From Candidatus Saccharimonadota bacterium (GTDB lineage: Bacteria > Patescibacteriota > Saccharimonadia > Saccharimonadales > Saccharimonadaceae), in NCBI GenBank assembly GCA_017480035.1, contig JAFVBJ010000003.1, positions 234,126 through 298,125 on the forward strand: a stretch of 64,000 nt of DNA, given 5' to 3'. The translations under genes were made by a program, and so were the position numbers. Below the pieces are notes generated by a model that searched no databases, was not told where the DNA came from, and saw nothing but the letters and a program-made list of their open reading frames with translations. This document shows, piece by piece, positions 44,941-54,619 of this stretch; positions within the stretch are counted from its first letter, which is position 1, and every line of letters begins with the position of its first letter.

Positions 44941-47763
44941 ATGGAGAAGAAGAAAAAATCAGCCGTGTTCGATAAAATAAAATCGACCGGCTCAAACTTG
45001 AAGGCAAAAATGCCGACAAAATCAAAGGTTTCGAAGAGTTTGAAATCGACAAAATCATCAAGTTCCGCAAAAACTACGAGCACCGAGAAAACTAAAGCTC
45101 CGAAAAAATCACTTTTTGCGAAAAAAGACAAAGGCATGAACATCTATTCAAGCCTCGGCTATCGTCGCAAAGCAAAAAAAGAAGCTAAAGCTCGTAAAGC
45201 TGCTGAAGATTTGGCTGACATGCCAAAAAATCCAGTTCTACGCTTTTTTGCTCATCTCCATCCAAAACGCGTTGCTAAGTTTATTTTTAGTAAACGTGGA
45301 CTTTTCTTCTTCCTGAAAGCTTTTGCTGCTTTCATTCTTCTCTCAATTATCGCTATCGGCGGTCTTTTCCTTTACTACAAGAAAGACCTCGAAAGCATCC
45401 GCCTCGACGAAATGAAAGTTTCTGAATCGGTCAACGTTTATCTCGATCGTAACGGCGAAGTACTCTGGGAGGATCGCGGTGATGGCGATTATCGTCTAGT
45501 CGTCGATGCTGAAAACATCCCTGAAATCATGCGTCAAGCGACCGTCGCAATCGAGGACCGCAACTTCTACAACCACAAAGGTATCGACTTCACCGGCATT
45601 ACTCGTGCTGCCTGGTCAATTTTGACTCACCAAGGCGTTCAGGGTGGCTCGACTCTCACCCAACAACTTATCAAGCAAATCTATTTCTCCGATGAAGCTG
45701 CTTCTGAAAACCGTGGTGGTCTCGCTCGTAAAATCAAAGAAATGATTCTCGCGATTGAGCTTGAGAAAATGTATTCCAAAGAACAAATTATCACGTTCTA
45801 TTTGAACGAATCACCTTATGGTGGTCGTCGTAACGGCGTCGAATCTGCCGCCCAAGCTTACTTTGGTAAGAGTGCAAAAGACTTGACTCTCGCCGAAGCT
45901 GCCTTGCTCGCATCTATCCCGAATAACCCAGCCGTTTTGAACCCGTATAACACTCTCGGCAACGAAGCACTCCTCGCACGTCAGAAGAAAACTCTCGACG
46001 TGATGTGCGAAATGGGCTATATCACCGAAGAACAACGTGATGAAGCTAAAGCAGTCGATATTCTCGCAACCATCCGTCCAGAGACTGGTCAATACGAAAA
46101 TATTAAGGCTCCGCATTTTGTACTTGAAGTAAAGAAAATCCTCGAAGAGAAATATGGCATGAAGACTATGCGTGCTGGTGGCTTCACTATTAAAACCACT
46201 CTCGACTATAGCGCTCAAAAAATCGCTGAAAACGCAGTCGCGACCGGCGCAAAATATATCTCTCAAAACAAATCCGACAATATCGCGATGTCCGCAGTCG
46301 ACGTCGAAACTGGCCAAGTGATTGCCATGGTTGGCTCAATCGATTGGGAAAAGGAAGGGTATGGCGAGCTCAACGCAACAACTTCACTTCTCGAACCAGG
46401 TTCGACTATCAAGCCTATCCTTGATTACGGTCCACTCTTCATGCAACGTGATGGCACTAACTACGGCCCAGGTAGTATCTTAAAAGACGAAAACATCGAT
46501 AAGCTTTATTGTGGTGGCTACTCTGGTAGTGGTTGTATGCTCCGTAACGCATCAAACAAATTCAACGGCAACATCACGATTCGCAAATCTCTCGGCAACT
46601 CCCTTAACATCCCGGCCGTCAAAGCTCTCTATATCAACGGTATCGAAAACTCCCTTGATATCGCACATCGTCTTGGCGATGTTAGTTATTGTGCTGACCG
46701 CGATTCATCGTCTTATGGTCTCGCTATCGGCATTGGCTCCGGTTGTGCTGTGAGAGGTGTTGAACACGCTGCTGCTTTCGCTTCAGTCTCTCGTGGTGGC
46801 GTCTATAAAGAACTCTCCTATGTTCTCGAAATGAAGAACTCAAGCGGCGATGTCGTCGAACAATGGGAAGATAAAGAAGGTGAACGCGTCTATGACGAAC
46901 AAGTTGCCTACATGCTCTCAAGCATTCTCTCTGACGCTTCCGCTCGTACAATCACCTTCGGTTCTCAAGCAACCAGCTTCGGCTTCAAAGTGAACGGTGT
47001 CATCACCGCTTCAAAAACTGGTACAACCACTACGACTAACGCAAACGTCACAAAGGATTCATGGATGGCAAGCTACTCACCAGTAGTTGCAATGACCGTC
47101 TGGAACGGCAACCATGATGGTTCTGGTCTCAGTTCATCTTCAAACTACGTTGTCCGCCAAGTCGTTTCCGCCTTCATGGAACCAATCCATAAAGACTATT
47201 ACGCAAAACTCGGCAAATGGAAATCTGGAGATACCTGGTCGAAGCCTGCCGGCATTAAGACTGAAAAAGTCAACGGCCAAACTGACATCTGGCCGAGCTG
47301 GTACAACTCAAAGACTTCTGGTTACTCGAAAGAGACTCTCGTCTTTAACAAAGTCAACAAGAAGCTTGCTAAAGATTGTACTCCAGAATCCTTGAAAGAG
47401 TCGATTGAAGTCAACGTCATGAAAGATCCAATCACCGGCTCAAAGATTTACAGTGGCCTCCCGGATGGTTATGATGAAAAATCAGAAGATACTTGTACGT
47501 ACCAATCTCCAACCGCCGCCATCACAGGCTACACGAGCGCAAGTAAACAGCTCACGTTTGGCGCCATCAAAGGCACTGCGAACTTAAATAAATACATTAT
47601 CTATGTTAACGGCAATCAAGTCACGTCCGGCGACCTCTCAAGCGCGCTTCAAAACGACGGTAGCTATGTCGTCACTGTCGAAGCAAACTCTGGTGATAAA
47701 ATCCGCGTCCAAGTGACCGACGTAAATGGCGAATCTGATTCGTCCGAACACACCGTTCAATAA
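44941..47763 (+). CDS. Class A penicillin-binding protein (PBP1)
   Basis: A 940-residue bifunctional peptidoglycan synthase. A lysine-rich cytoplasmic N-terminus (about 1-110) precedes one membrane segment (about 118-145), a glycosyltransferase domain (ATVAIEDRNFYNHKG, GGSTLTQQL) and a transpeptidase domain (STIK, SLGNSLN, SKTGTT). A C-terminal Ig-like domain follows (about 855-940). It builds the Gram-positive-type wall. The ATG at 44941 or the GTG at 44935 could be used; GAGG favours the ATG. Confidence 0.95.
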   Translation: MEKKKKSAVFDKIKSTGSNLKAKMPTKSKVSKSLKSTKSSSSAKTTSTEKTKAPKKSLFAKKDKGMNIYSSLGYRRKAKKEAKARKAAEDLADMPKNPVLRFFAHLHPKRVAKFIFSKRGLFFFLKAFAAFILLSIIAIGGLFLYYKKDLESIRLDEMKVSESVNVYLDRNGEVLWEDRGDGDYRLVVDAENIPEIMRQATVAIEDRNFYNHKGIDFTGITRAAWSILTHQGVQGGSTLTQQLIKQIYFSDEAASENRGGLARKIKEMILAIELEKMYSKEQIITFYLNESPYGGRRNGVESAAQAYFGKSAKDLTLAEAALLASIPNNPAVLNPYNTLGNEALLARQKKTLDVMCEMGYITEEQRDEAKAVDILATIRPETGQYENIKAPHFVLEVKKILEEKYGMKTMRAGGFTIKTTLDYSAQKIAENAVATGAKYISQNKSDNIAMSAVDVETGQVIAMVGSIDWEKEGYGELNATTSLLEPGSTIKPILDYGPLFMQRDGTNYGPGSILKDENIDKLYCGGYSGSGCMLRNASNKFNGNITIRKSLGNSLNIPAVKALYINGIENSLDIAHRLGDVSYCADRDSSSYGLAIGIGSGCAVRGVEHAAAFASVSRGGVYKELSYVLEMKNSSGDVVEQWEDKEGERVYDEQVAYMLSSILSDASARTITFGSQATSFGFKVNGVITASKTGTTTTTNANVTKDSWMASYSPVVAMTVWNGNHDGSGLSSSSNYVVRQVVSAFMEPIHKDYYAKLGKWKSGDTWSKPAGIKTEKVNGQTDIWPSWYNSKTSGYSKETLVFNKVNKKLAKDCTPESLKESIEVNVMKDPITGSKIYSGLPDGYDEKSEDTCTYQSPTAAITGYTSASKQLTFGAIKGTANLNKYIIYVNGNQVTSGDLSSALQNDGSYVVTVEANSGDKIRVQVTDVNGESDSSEHTVQ

Positions 47764-47767
47764 CTAG

Positions 47768-47800
47768 AAAAACAGGGGGTATGAAAACTCCCTGTTTTTT
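47768..47800 (+). terminator. Rho-independent terminator after PBP1
   Basis: AAACAGGG pairs with CCCTGTTT, followed by T residues. Confidence 0.85.
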
Positions 47801-47817
47801 GATATAATATACTTATT

Positions 47818-49116
47818 ATGAAGTTATCCGAAGAATTAATTTGGCGTGGTTTCCAAGCCGAAACTACAATAAAAGATCCATCAAACCTTGACGAAAGAAA
47901 GTCAAAGAAATTCTATCTCGGAGCCGATCCATCTGCCGATTCTCTAACCATCGGAAATCTCGCGGCTTTGATGATGTGCGCTTGTTTTGTGCGCCACGGA
48001 TATAAACCATATCTTCTCGTCGGTGGTGCGACCGGCCAAATCGGCGACCCGAAAGAAACTGGTGAACGCGACTTGAAGTCAATCGAAGAAGTTGAACATA
48101 ACAAAGCTTGCATTAAAAAGCAAATGGAGGGAATTATCTCTCCTGATAGCGCCGCCAATACCAAAGACGACGGCGATGCTGAAAATGACGATTGGGAAGT
48201 TACAATGGTCGACAACTACGATTGGTTCAAAGATATGAACTACCTTGAATTCCTCCGCACTGTCGGCAAAGCTTTCTCCATGACTCAACTTCTTGACCGT
48301 AAATTCATCCAAAGCCGTATTGGTGAAGGTGGTTCTGGTATCTCATACGCCGAGTTCAGCTACACTCTGATTCAAGGCTACGATTTTTGGCACCTCTATA
48401 AAAAATATGGCATCGACCTCCAACTTTGTGGCGCCGATCAATACGGCAACGCTTCGACCGGTATTCATCTCATCAACAAATTCGAAAACGCCGAAGCAGA
48501 CGTTTGGTCAACTCCGCTCATCATCGACCCAGTCACCGGCCGCAAATTCGGCAAATCTGAAGGAAATGCCATCTGGCTAAGCAGTAAAGATAACGGGCAA
48601 GGCAATTTTACTTCCGTCTTTGATTTCTATCAATTCTGGCTCAACCAGCCTGACGAATCAGTCGAGTATCTCTTGAAAATCTACACTGTTTACGATAAAG
48701 ACGAAATCGAAAAAATCCTTGCCGAACATAAAACTGCTCCTGAAAAACGTCTCGCCCAAAAGGCACTCGCAAAAGGAGTGACCGAAGTCGTCCACGGTAA
48801 AACCAGCGCAAATGCCGCAATTACTCTGACTGAAATTCTCTTCGGCGGAAAGAAACTCGGCGTACTCTCTGAGACTGAAATCGAAAATATCGCACTTCTT
48901 CTTCCGACCATCAAACTTTCCGAAGACCGTCCGCAAATTAATCTCGTTGACGCGCTCGTCGAATCTGAGCTCGTTAGCAGTAAGACCGAAGCTCGCAACA
49001 TGATAAAAAGCAACGCTGTTTCCGTTAATGGTGAAAAAATCACCGACGAAAACTTCATTATCATGTCGCTCTCGATTTTGAAGCGTGGCAAAAATAAATT
49101 CGCATTAGTAAAATAA
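47818..49116 (+). CDS. tyrS: Tyrosyl-tRNA synthetase with altered HIGH motif
   Basis: A 432-residue class I synthetase with the TyrRS signatures YLGADPSADSL, QGYDFWHLYKKYG and GADQYGNASTG, a KFGKS signature loop and a C-terminal S4 domain (about 370-432). The HIGH signature, usually H-x-G-H in TyrRS, reads TIGN here, replacing both histidines. A short acidic insertion (about 105-125) follows. TATAAT at 47803-47808 is nine bases before the ATG. Confidence 0.94.
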   Translation: MKLSEELIWRGFQAETTIKDPSNLDERKSKKFYLGADPSADSLTIGNLAALMMCACFVRHGYKPYLLVGGATGQIGDPKETGERDLKSIEEVEHNKACIKKQMEGIISPDSAANTKDDGDAENDDWEVTMVDNYDWFKDMNYLEFLRTVGKAFSMTQLLDRKFIQSRIGEGGSGISYAEFSYTLIQGYDFWHLYKKYGIDLQLCGADQYGNASTGIHLINKFENAEADVWSTPLIIDPVTGRKFGKSEGNAIWLSSKDNGQGNFTSVFDFYQFWLNQPDESVEYLLKIYTVYDKDEIEKILAEHKTAPEKRLAQKALAKGVTEVVHGKTSANAAITLTEILFGGKKLGVLSETEIENIALLLPTIKLSEDRPQINLVDALVESELVSSKTEARNMIKSNAVSVNGEKITDENFIIMSLSILKRGKNKFALVK

Positions 49117-49146
49117 CCACATAGTAAAAGAATAAAAGGAGGCAAT

Positions 49147-49935
49147 ATGAGAAAAGCTCTCTCATTTGACATCGATCAAACTTTAAACGTCGCTAAAACC
49201 CCAATCCCAGATGAAATCGCCGAACTTCTGACGAAATGTTTGGATAATTTTGAAATTTGCCCAATTTCCGGTCAAAAATTTGACCAATTCCTTATCCAAA
49301 TTGTCGATCGCCTCGTCAAAACTGGCCATGCAACCGAAGAGCAACTCTCCCACTTACACCTTTTTGTCGCTCAAGGTACTCAATATTACAGATACGTTCC
49401 GTCCGGTAATGGCTACGCTAAAGAAAATTGGGAGCAAGTTTATAATTTCCCATTGACCGACGAACAAGTCGCAAAAATCACTAAAACTATCGAAGAATCC
49501 GCTCGTGAACTTGGCTTCTGGGAAGAAGATAAGCTCGCTCCTGGCGACGAAATTATCGAAAATCGCCTCTCACAAGTCACTTTTTCTGCGCTCGGTCAAA
49601 AAGCCGGCACCGAAGAAAAATATGCTTGGGACCCGGATTGCAAAAAACGCGAACAAATCGTCAAACTCTGCAAAGAAAAAGCTCCAGAATTTGAATATGA
49701 AATCGGTGGCACAACTTCAATCAACGCCATCACTCCTGGCATGAACAAAGAATTTGGCATGACAAAACTCCTCGAGTACTTAAAGCTCGAGAAAAAAGAT
49801 GTGCTTTATTTTGGTGACATGACACAACCTGGCGGCAACGATTATCCGGTCGTCCAAATGGGCTTCGACACCATCACCGTCCGCTCTCACGAAGACACCG
49901 CTTACGCACTCCGTGGCATTCTCGCAGTTTTATAG
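49147..49935 (+). CDS. HAD-superfamily hydrolase, phosphomannomutase-like
   Basis: A 262-residue HAD type IIB protein with motif I SFDIDQTLN (D8, D10), motif II region CPISGQK and the late acidic motif GDMTQPGGND. It resembles eukaryotic-type phosphomannomutase and sucrose/trehalose phosphatases; the exact sugar phosphate is not deducible. GGAGG precedes the ATG. It sits between tyrS and tpiA. Confidence 0.78.
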   Translation: MRKALSFDIDQTLNVAKTPIPDEIAELLTKCLDNFEICPISGQKFDQFLIQIVDRLVKTGHATEEQLSHLHLFVAQGTQYYRYVPSGNGYAKENWEQVYNFPLTDEQVAKITKTIEESARELGFWEEDKLAPGDEIIENRLSQVTFSALGQKAGTEEKYAWDPDCKKREQIVKLCKEKAPEFEYEIGGTTSINAITPGMNKEFGMTKLLEYLKLEKKDVLYFGDMTQPGGNDYPVVQMGFDTITVRSHEDTAYALRGILAVL

Positions 49936-49956
49936 TTTTTATGGTAAAATAAAACT

Positions 49957-50733
49957 ATGAAAACTTATATTGTGGGCAACTGGAAGATGAACCTGACCGT
50001 CGGTGAATCTTCAATCTATCTTCAAAAGCTACTAAAACGCATCAAACCAGCCAAAGGTCTCGAAATCGCTGTTGCACCTAGTGCAATTGCCATCCAACCT
50101 TTGAGAATTCAGCTCGATAGATTAAAATCAAAAGTAAAACTTTCCGCTCAAAATTTCTACCAAAAAGATTATGGCGCCTACACTGGCGAAGTCAGTATTA
50201 TGCAACTTCGTGGTCTTGTCGATTATGCTATTATTGGGCATTCCGAACGTCGTTATATCTTCGGCGAAACTAATAAGGATCTCTGTCAAAAAGTTGCCGC
50301 CGCTTTGCGTAATAATGTCACCCCGATTCTCTGTATCGGCGAAACTGAAAATGAGCGTAGCTTCGGCGAAACCGTCTCTGTAATTCGCGACCAACTTCAC
50401 GGCGCCCTTTCGGAAATCGACGCTGATGATGTCAAAAAAGTCATTATTGCCTACGAACCAGTTTGGGCCATCTCAAGCAACAAAAATGCCCGTCTCGCTT
50501 CTCCAGACGACGTCGCCGAATCTGTTCGCCTCATCAGAAGCGAGCTAAAAGAAATTTACGGCAAAGAAACTGCTGAAGAAACTCCGATTCTTTATGGCGG
50601 TTCCGTTAATCCAAATAACGCCGGTGCCTATCTGACCGTCCCTGGTGTAAACGGGCTCCTTATCGGTGGTAGCAGCCTCATCTCCGACCACTTTATCGAC
50701 ATTATAGAGCTTGCAAAACGCGTAAAAAGCTAA
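49957..50733 (+). CDS. tpiA: Triosephosphate isomerase
   Basis: A 258-residue TIM barrel with N-x-K (GNWKMN), the catalytic histidine in GHSERR, the catalytic glutamate in AYEPVWA and the phosphate loop GGSVNPNN. It interconverts the two triose phosphates and supplies lower glycolysis from phosphoketolase-made glyceraldehyde 3-phosphate. TAAAAT at 49945-49950 is six bases before the ATG. Confidence 0.97.
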   Translation: MKTYIVGNWKMNLTVGESSIYLQKLLKRIKPAKGLEIAVAPSAIAIQPLRIQLDRLKSKVKLSAQNFYQKDYGAYTGEVSIMQLRGLVDYAIIGHSERRYIFGETNKDLCQKVAAALRNNVTPILCIGETENERSFGETVSVIRDQLHGALSEIDADDVKKVIIAYEPVWAISSNKNARLASPDDVAESVRLIRSELKEIYGKETAEETPILYGGSVNPNNAGAYLTVPGVNGLLIGGSSLISDHFIDIIELAKRVKS

Positions 50734-50820
50734 AACATTTGCATTTTTCGAGAAAAACCTTTACAATAAAAAGAAATAGGTCATATAAAACACAAATAAA
50801 TTATTTAGGTACCAAAGAAA

Positions 50821-52041
50821 ATGAATGACAATGAAGAAAAAAACGCAAGGCCGACCGTTCGTTCACGCGGACGAATGATGGATTTTGCTCCACGCAGCGG
50901 CAGCGTGAAAGTTTCAAATGAGCCAAAGGCTCTCGTTGATGGCGAGCAACGTCGTCGCGAGCTCGCAAAACGCGAAATCGAGCGTCGCGAAGCAATTCAT
51001 CGCCAAATCGAACAACAAAACCAAGAAGATATTATCGCAAAACGTCGCGCCATCGCTGCTCGTCGTGACCTCCAGCGTCGCCTTGAAGCTGAAGAAAAGG
51101 AGAACGCTGAAGTCCTCGCCGCTCGTGAGCGTGAGTTTGAGCTCCAAAAGGAGAGGGAAGAAAAAGCCAGAAAACGCGCCATGATTGAAGCTCGCGCACT
51201 CCGTGAACGTCAAAGAATTCTCGCTGAACGCCGCGCGAAACGTGCCCGTGAAGAACTTGAAGCTCGTCGCGAAGTCGAAAACCAGCTTCGTGCTGCTCCG
51301 GTTCGCCAAATTTCGAACCCTCGTGGCTCACGTGACCCACTTCAGCCTGCCTTAAAACGTCCGATTCGCGTCACAGCTCCAAAGCCAGAACCAGAAGAAC
51401 CAGAGGAGATTGAAGAACCAGAAAAAGAAATTGAAGAGCGCGAAGAACCGCGTCGTCGTGGACTTTTCCGCCGCAACAAAGTTGAAAAACGTCTCGGTTC
51501 AGTTGAAGATTTTGAAGCTGAGCTTGATAATCTCGAAGAAGAAGCTGAAAAACTCGAAACTACTGAAGAAGACATCAATGATTTTGTCGAAGACAAGAAA
51601 ACTGACGATTTCCTCGACGACATCGATGACATGGAGCGCAAAGTTAAAGAAGCCGAAGAAGACACTTCGAGTAACAACGCTCGTTACGTTCTCGGTGGTC
51701 GCTCTCCATTCATCAACACCGAAGTCGAAAAACGCCCACTTTCCGGTGGCACCAAAACTTTCGAATCAACTTCTGCCGCCGCTGCTGCGCGCGTCCTCGA
51801 GCCAAAGCCGAAAGCTAGAACAAAAACTCGCGGTCGCTACGTCCCATATGACGAACCAATTCCGCATAAAAACATCTATGCTCGCTCTCTCGCGAAAGAG
51901 AAAAGCAATAAAGATGTCCCAACCATGGTTGTTGATGACGCTCCGAAAGGCTCAAAAGCTTCGCTTATTATCGCTATTCTTTTAACTATCATTCTCGGCG
52001 CAACTGTCGGCGCAATCGCTTATCTCGCCCTCTTTCAATAG
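50821..52041 (+). CDS. Tail-anchored coiled-coil protein
   Basis: A 406-residue protein of low complexity. Residues about 40-160 form a long R/E-rich single helix or coiled coil. An acidic region follows (about 190-290), then a basic linker and one C-terminal membrane segment (about 382-403). The bulk should lie in the cytoplasm, tethered by the tail. No family is recognised. It is followed nine bases later by a disordered protein, probably in the same operon. Confidence 0.68.
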   Translation: MNDNEEKNARPTVRSRGRMMDFAPRSGSVKVSNEPKALVDGEQRRRELAKREIERREAIHRQIEQQNQEDIIAKRRAIAARRDLQRRLEAEEKENAEVLAAREREFELQKEREEKARKRAMIEARALRERQRILAERRAKRAREELEARREVENQLRAAPVRQISNPRGSRDPLQPALKRPIRVTAPKPEPEEPEEIEEPEKEIEEREEPRRRGLFRRNKVEKRLGSVEDFEAELDNLEEEAEKLETTEEDINDFVEDKKTDDFLDDIDDMERKVKEAEEDTSSNNARYVLGGRSPFINTEVEKRPLSGGTKTFESTSAAAAARVLEPKPKARTKTRGRYVPYDEPIPHKNIYARSLAKEKSNKDVPTMVVDDAPKGSKASLIIAILLTIILGATVGAIAYLALFQ

Positions 52042-52049
52042 GAGCTAAA

Positions 52050-52556
52050 ATGCGAAGTCTTGCCCCTAGCGACAACAAACTTGTTCGCGAGTTTGCCACC
52101 AAAAATGACAAAAAAGACGAATTTTTTCATTCGTCTAGCTATGGCACAGCCCAAAATGCCGGAAATATCGGCACTGCTTCAACTGGTCTGACGATGGAAG
52201 AGCGTAAAGCTATCGAAGCAAAACGCAAATTCGTTCAAAAATATAATAACTCCAAGATTTTTTCCAGTACTTTTGGTATCCGCCACGCCAAAAAATTCGT
52301 TCCTCGCACCGAGGGTGGCGAAAATGCGCTCTACGACCAAACTATTGAACGTACTGCAAACCGCACGAACACCTCTGGTGACGCTGATGGTAATGTTCGC
52401 CAGAGCTACGGCCGTTCTGCCGGTGAAATTGGTGGTAAGCCTGGCGAAAAATCCGGAAATTCCTATACTCCATTCGGCACTAGCTCTAGCCCCGCTCCAT
52501 CAAAACCAAGTCCCGCCGCTGGTTTTTCTGCTAACATTAAACCAAAATTTCGTTAA
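52050..52556 (+). CDS. Disordered G/S/N-rich protein (168 aa)
   Basis: A 168-residue protein with no membrane segment. A short helical stretch (about 50-75; TMEERKAIEAKRKFVQKY) is surrounded by disordered sequence and a P/S-rich end. Unknown function. It follows the tail-anchored coiled-coil gene with AGGAG in the gap, suggesting a shared role. Its 3' end overlaps the methyltransferase-like gene by 4 bases. Confidence 0.62.
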   Translation: MRSLAPSDNKLVREFATKNDKKDEFFHSSSYGTAQNAGNIGTASTGLTMEERKAIEAKRKFVQKYNNSKIFSSTFGIRHAKKFVPRTEGGENALYDQTIERTANRTNTSGDADGNVRQSYGRSAGEIGGKPGEKSGNSYTPFGTSSSPAPSKPSPAAGFSANIKPKFR

Positions 52557-53077
52557 TTTTTCTCTGGTTTAATCTTATATAAATACCAAGTCCAAACTTT
52601 TTTCTCGGGCTTCAGTTCCTTGATATTAAACGCGTTCGAGATGAAATAAAGTGGTTTTCCGAGCCTCGTCGCTTCGGCTTTAATTTTTCGATAAATCGGC
52701 TCAATATGGTTTCCGACCGCAAAAGCATAAATTACGGTCGTCTCATCAGGGAATTGATAACGATAAAAATTCTTGCAAACCGCCGTCACGCGCGGATTGT
52801 TTCGGAATCGAAACCGAATAATCGTCGCAAGAATCGGATTAAGTTCAATCCCAACCGCTTTCGCACCTCTTTTTGATACGATATCAAGCACAATTCCATC
52901 ACCCGCCCCGAGGTCTAAAACCAAATCTTTTCTCGAAAATTTGTATAATTTATCAATTTCTCGATCAAAATCTTTCCCGAGCGTCGGCACATACGGTGCG
53001 CCCGTGAGGCTCGTGATAAGAAAAATTGCCACAACGATTAGAACTAAACATATTAATACCAATGAAATAATTGCCAT
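52553..53077 (-). CDS. Membrane-anchored SAM methyltransferase-like protein
   Basis: A 174-residue protein with an N-terminal membrane segment (about 3-25) and a Rossmann-type methyltransferase domain with motif I VLDLGAGDGIVLD and the acidic end of strand 2 in VGIELNP. Substrate unknown; related small proteins occur as lysine methyltransferase-like enzymes. The ATG at 53077 is chosen because a -10 box (complement of 53084-53089) lies six bases upstream. Confidence 0.75.
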   Translation of the reverse strand: MAIISLVLICLVLIVVAIFLITSLTGAPYVPTLGKDFDREIDKLYKFSRKDLVLDLGAGDGIVLDIVSKRGAKAVGIELNPILATIIRFRFRNNPRVTAVCKNFYRYQFPDETTVIYAFAVGNHIEPIYRKIKAEATRLGKPLYFISNAFNIKELKPEKKVWTWYLYKIKPEKN

Positions 53078-53126
53078 ACACTTATTATAACAAAAAAATA
53101 CGCAATATTCTGCGTAATTTGTCAAA

Positions 53127-53201
53127 TGGTGCGAGTGGAGGTAGTCGAAACCTCATCTCAAGTTTGGAAAACTTGCATACTAACCGCTGTACTACACTCG
53201 C
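53127..53201 (-). tRNA. tRNA-Gly (TCC)
   Basis: A 75-base cloverleaf with anticodon loop TTTCCAA, T loop TTCGACT, discriminator A and encoded CCA. It lies 13 bases downstream of tRNA-His and is probably co-transcribed with it. Confidence 0.94.
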
Positions 53202-53214
53202 AAATGGTTCAATC

Positions 53215-53292
53215 TGGGGTGGGATATCGGGATCGAACCGACGACCTTCTGGACCACAATCAGACGCTCTAACCATCTGAGCTAATCCCACC
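53215..53292 (-). tRNA. tRNA-His (GTG)
   Basis: The anticodon loop TTGTGGT gives GTG. The extra 5' G at -1 faces the C discriminator, as in tRNA-His generally. CCA is encoded. The 31-39 position is A-C, a mismatch. Confidence 0.94.
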
Positions 53293-53313
53293 AAGTCTTC
53301 TCATATTATAACA

Positions 53314-53340
53314 AAAAGCCCGCTAAATTTCAAGCGGGCA
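53314..53340 (-). terminator. Rho-independent terminator (minus strand)
   Basis: On the minus strand GCCCGCT pairs with AGCGGGC, followed by TTTTTG. It ends the 129-residue gene at 53346. Confidence 0.85.
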
Positions 53341-53345
53341 ACAGC

Positions 53346-53735
53346 TTATTTGAAGCGATATTCGTTAGTTTCTGCCTGAGCAGCTAGTCTTGAGTTTTCT
53401 CTTTCGAGATATTGTTGCTCCCAGGTGTCTTTGATTAGCGCGATTTTGTCATCACATTGCTTCTCGACCTCGCGGAACTTGCCGTCGAAAAATGTCAGCA
53501 TGTTCCGAAATTCGTTGCGTTCCTTGAGTCCAACCGGCTCCGATTCCTCGACTTTCTCGAATTGTTTGAAATACGACGCCGTTTCGCCGGGCATATATGC
53601 TTCGTCTGGAACCAGATAATCCTCCCTGTGCATTTTCTCAATCTGCATCCGATAAATCCCGAACATATATTCCGCTCGGTTTCGCGCCTTTTTCGCCTCA
53701 TTAAGCAGTTTATAAAGGTCCTTCGCAATTGCCAT
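53346..53735 (-). CDS. Unknown helical protein (129 aa)
   Basis: A 129-residue, highly charged, mostly helical protein, probably a coiled coil (about 5-40 and 80-125), with no membrane segment. No family is recognised. AAGGAGG lies upstream of the ATG and a terminator follows. Codon use (AAG, GAG, TTC) resembles the genes at 57544-60958. Confidence 0.6.
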   Translation of the reverse strand: MAIAKDLYKLLNEAKKARNRAEYMFGIYRMQIEKMHREDYLVPDEAYMPGETASYFKQFEKVEESEPVGLKERNEFRNMLTFFDGKFREVEKQCDDKIALIKDTWEQQYLERENSRLAAQAETNEYRFK

Positions 53736-53891
53736 TTTTCATACCCTCCTTGTCTAAAACATAACAATTACCACCATCTATAATTATACCATAAAAATCG
53801 CATAAAATCAACTAGACATATCATTTGACAAACCAAATCTGCTTATGTTATCATAAAACTGTAAGGCAACAAAAATAAAAATAGGACAAAA

Positions 53892-54152
53892 ATGAAAAAA
53901 TCTCGCCTTCCGTCATTTCTAGCATTGTGTTTTGCTACTTTTCTAGTTTTTGCGGCTCTCGAGACTTTTCTCTTGCCAAACCACGCCGCCTCCGCTAGCG
54001 ATTCCGATTCGCTCGAGGTTCCGCTCACGGGCGAAATCGGGGTTTCCCACACTGCCGAAACCTACGAATCGCTCTTTGAAATCGCTTTTCTCGCCCTTAC
54101 TGGCCTTGGATTTTATCTTTTAAACACAAGGAGGGAAGAACGGAAAAGCTAA
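53892..54152 (+). CDS. Small membrane protein with two hydrophobic segments
   Basis: An 86-residue protein with an N-terminal signal or anchor (about 8-28), a short outside loop with VPLTGE, and a second membrane segment (about 60-78) followed by a basic tail. This loosely resembles a sortase substrate but lacks a proper LPxTG spacing. Unknown function. AGGAC-like spacing before the ATG is weak. Confidence 0.55.
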   Translation: MKKSRLPSFLALCFATFLVFAALETFLLPNHAASASDSDSLEVPLTGEIGVSHTAETYESLFEIAFLALTGLGFYLLNTRREERKS

Positions 54153-54232
54153 ACTGCGAGTAAGCATAAAACTGCGAAATCCTTATGCTTGCAAAAATCA
54201 CACAAAAAAGTAAAAATAAAAAAGGAGTTATT

Positions 54233-54568
54233 ATGGTAAAAAATAAAATTATTCTCGGTCTTGCGCTTTTTGGTCTCGCTTTGGTTCCGGCCGGAGCTGC
54301 CCTCGCAAACACTGTCAATGTTTCAGTCATTGTTGCTGGTGTCGCCTCAATCGAAAAAGTTGAATCTGAAGAAAGAGACGGTGCCGTCATCTATACTGCC
54401 ACTGTCAGTACCAATAGCATTAAAGGCTACGAGCTTTACGCTTCCTCAAACGGCGAAGATTGGACGCTCATTAAAACCGTCGATCATTACCCGACTGGCG
54501 ACGAACTAAAAGGCAATGTCAAAGTTTCCGGTGGTAACGTCGAATTCAAAGCCGTCGCAATCCAATAA
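54233..54568 (+). CDS. Small secreted protein (111 aa)
   Basis: A 111-residue exported protein with a clear signal peptide (about 1-26, ending AALA), followed by one beta-sandwich-like domain (TVNVSVIVAGVASIEKV... VEFKAVAI). AAAGGAG before the ATG at 54233 fixes the start. No enzyme motif. It has its own terminator. Confidence 0.65.
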   Translation: MVKNKIILGLALFGLALVPAGAALANTVNVSVIVAGVASIEKVESEERDGAVIYTATVSTNSIKGYELYASSNGEDWTLIKTVDHYPTGDELKGNVKVSGGNVEFKAVAIQ

Positions 54569-54582
54569 TCGAAAAATCATTA

Positions 54583-54613
54583 AAATAACCCCGAGCCTTC
54601 GGGGTTATTTTTT
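54583..54613. terminator. Bidirectional rho-independent terminator
   Basis: AAATAACCCCGA GCCT TCGGGGTTATTT with T runs on one side and A-rich sequence on the other. It serves the convergent genes ending at 54568 and 54620. Confidence 0.88.
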
Positions 54614-54619
54614 GACTTA

